Positions 7,031 to 7,569 of a stretch of 7,569 nt of DNA are shown in pieces. Under the pieces are notes generated by a model. It made no database searches, was not told the origin of the DNA, and was given only the letters and a program-made list of their open reading frames with translations. Numbering within the stretch: position 1 is the first letter of the stretch; the number at the start of each line of letters is the position of its first letter. The stretch is from Bryobacterales bacterium (lineage in GTDB: Bacteria > Acidobacteriota > Terriglobia > Bryobacterales > Bryobacteraceae), in contig DNFG01000115.1 in assembly GCA_003487005.1 (NCBI GenBank), forward strand, positions 1 to 7,569. Direction: 5' to 3'. A program made the translations under genes and the position numbers.

Positions 7031-7569
7031 TTAGTTGCCGATGTAGCGGGAATAGAGGCTGCGGGCGAGGGCGGGGTCGGTGGTGCCTTTGATGATGGCG
7101 CGGCCGTCGGGGAAGACGGTGAGTTCGTAGGGCGGGTTGATGAAGCGGAGGGCGAAGCCATTTTCCTTGACCTGGCCGAGGGGGGCGAGGGACTGGGCGA
7201 GGGCGGGGAGGTCGACGGGGCGATGGCGGTCGTGGATCTGGACGGCGTTGCGGCCGCAGAGGGAGATGGGGGGGCGGCCCTCACCGGAGAGATGGCGGCA
7301 GGAGCGGTGGGCGCAGGCGGGGCAGTTGGGGTCGCGCGGGGGCATGGCGATCTGTCGGGTCTGTCCGGTCCAGACGTCGAAGGTGGAGATGCGGGGTTCG
7401 ACCTCGCCAGCGCCGGTAAGAATGCGGTAGGCGAGGGAGGTCTGCCAGGCGGCGACGATGGCGGTGATGGTGTTGACGACGCCGGCGGTTTCGCAAGTGG
7501 GTTGGGCGCCGGAGGGGGGTTCGGGTGTTGACGACGCCGGCGGTTTCGCAAGTGGGTTGGGCGCCGGAG
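7031..7569 (-). CDS. ThiF/MoeB-family adenylyltransferase, C-terminal part (5' partial)
   Basis: Read on the minus strand, the visible product ends SRYIGN at a TAA stop (7031-7033) and its start is outside the window. The E1-like family is recognised from PTCETAGVV (Cys at 7493-7495, the position of the conserved C in the PxCxxAG motif), a helix with AAWQTSLAYRILTG, a zinc-site CPAC (7313-7324), and the C-terminal module LCGRNAVQI ... VFPDGRAIIKGT that is typical of bacterial ThiF-like proteins. Family members adenylate the C-terminal glycine of a ThiS/MoaD-type sulfur carrier for thiamine or molybdopterin synthesis; which of these applies cannot be told from this piece. Residues encoded above about 7525 (KPPASST and upstream) do not look like the family, because that stretch is an out-of-frame copy of sequence at 7469-7514. 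The reliable coding part is therefore about 7031-7525. Confidence 0.85.
   Translation of the reverse strand, partial: PAPNPLAKPPASSTPEPPSGAQPTCETAGVVNTITAIVAAWQTSLAYRILTGAGEVEPRISTFDVWTGQTRQIAMPPRDPNCPACAHRSCRHLSGEGRPPISLCGRNAVQIHDRHRPVDLPALAQSLAPLGQVKENGFALRFINPPYELTVFPDGRAIIKGTTDPALARSLYSRYIGN
7469..7569. repeat. 55-bp-offset direct repeat at the window end
   Basis: The 46 bp at 7469-7514 recur exactly at 7524-7569, with 9 bp (7515-7523) between them, giving a 55-bp period. The second copy is cut by the window edge, so the repeat may be longer. As 55 is not a multiple of three, the copies lie in different frames of the ThiF-family gene: the same minus-strand peptide MRNRRRRQH occurs in two frames starting at 7496 and 7551. 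An assembly-end artefact is at least as likely as a real duplication. Confidence 0.9.

Noticed and set aside
7021..7551. 176-codon minus-strand frame rich in Pro and Ser
   Set aside because: It is an alternate frame of the ThiF-family gene; the low-complexity Pro/Ser content is what GC-rich off-frame reading gives, while the neighbouring frame carries the conserved family motifs.

Overview
The window is GC-rich DNA (roughly two thirds G+C by eye) with dense, compactly spaced genes. It looks like a contig from an Acidobacteriota-type soil bacterium, perhaps Bryobacterales/Solibacter-like. That guess rests on codon style and on the run of large secreted 'hypothetical' enzymes; no 16S or other marker is present. 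Genes are cut at both edges.

Positions 2-5715 hold three same-strand (+) genes separated by 33 and 20 bp. They are: the 3' part of an esterase (alpha/beta hydrolase with a GLSMGG nucleophile elbow) carrying a long C-terminal beta-rich region; a secreted protein with a transglutaminase-like Cys-His-Asp triad; and a secreted heparinase II/III-like (polysaccharide lyase-type) protein. A fourth + gene (5765-6919), 49 bp further on, encodes a secreted amidohydrolase_2-type metal-dependent hydrolase. Each gene with a visible start has a Shine-Dalgarno site and a signal peptide. The spacing suggests one operon whose products act outside the cytoplasm, plausibly on an acylated, uronate-containing glycan or glycoconjugate: esterase removes acyl groups, lyase-like protein cuts the chain, amidohydrolase opens a lactone or amide. 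The job of the transglutaminase-like member is unclear. This is the most interesting part of the window.

Positions 6924-7569 are housekeeping and lie on the - strand: a complete tRNA-Val(UAC) with encoded CCA, only 4 bp from the end of the amidohydrolase gene, and 30 bp upstream of it (on that strand) the 3' end of a ThiF/MoeB-family adenylyltransferase gene. A short hairpin plus T6 on the + strand, overlapping the tRNA 5' end, may terminate the operon.

The last 46 bp of the window are an exact copy, offset by 55 bp, of sequence inside the ThiF-family gene. The copy is out of frame and sits exactly where the conserved zinc-binding CxxC of this family should be, so it looks like an assembly-end artefact or a frameshifting tandem duplication. 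I see no CRISPR array, insertion sequence, phage or defence gene.
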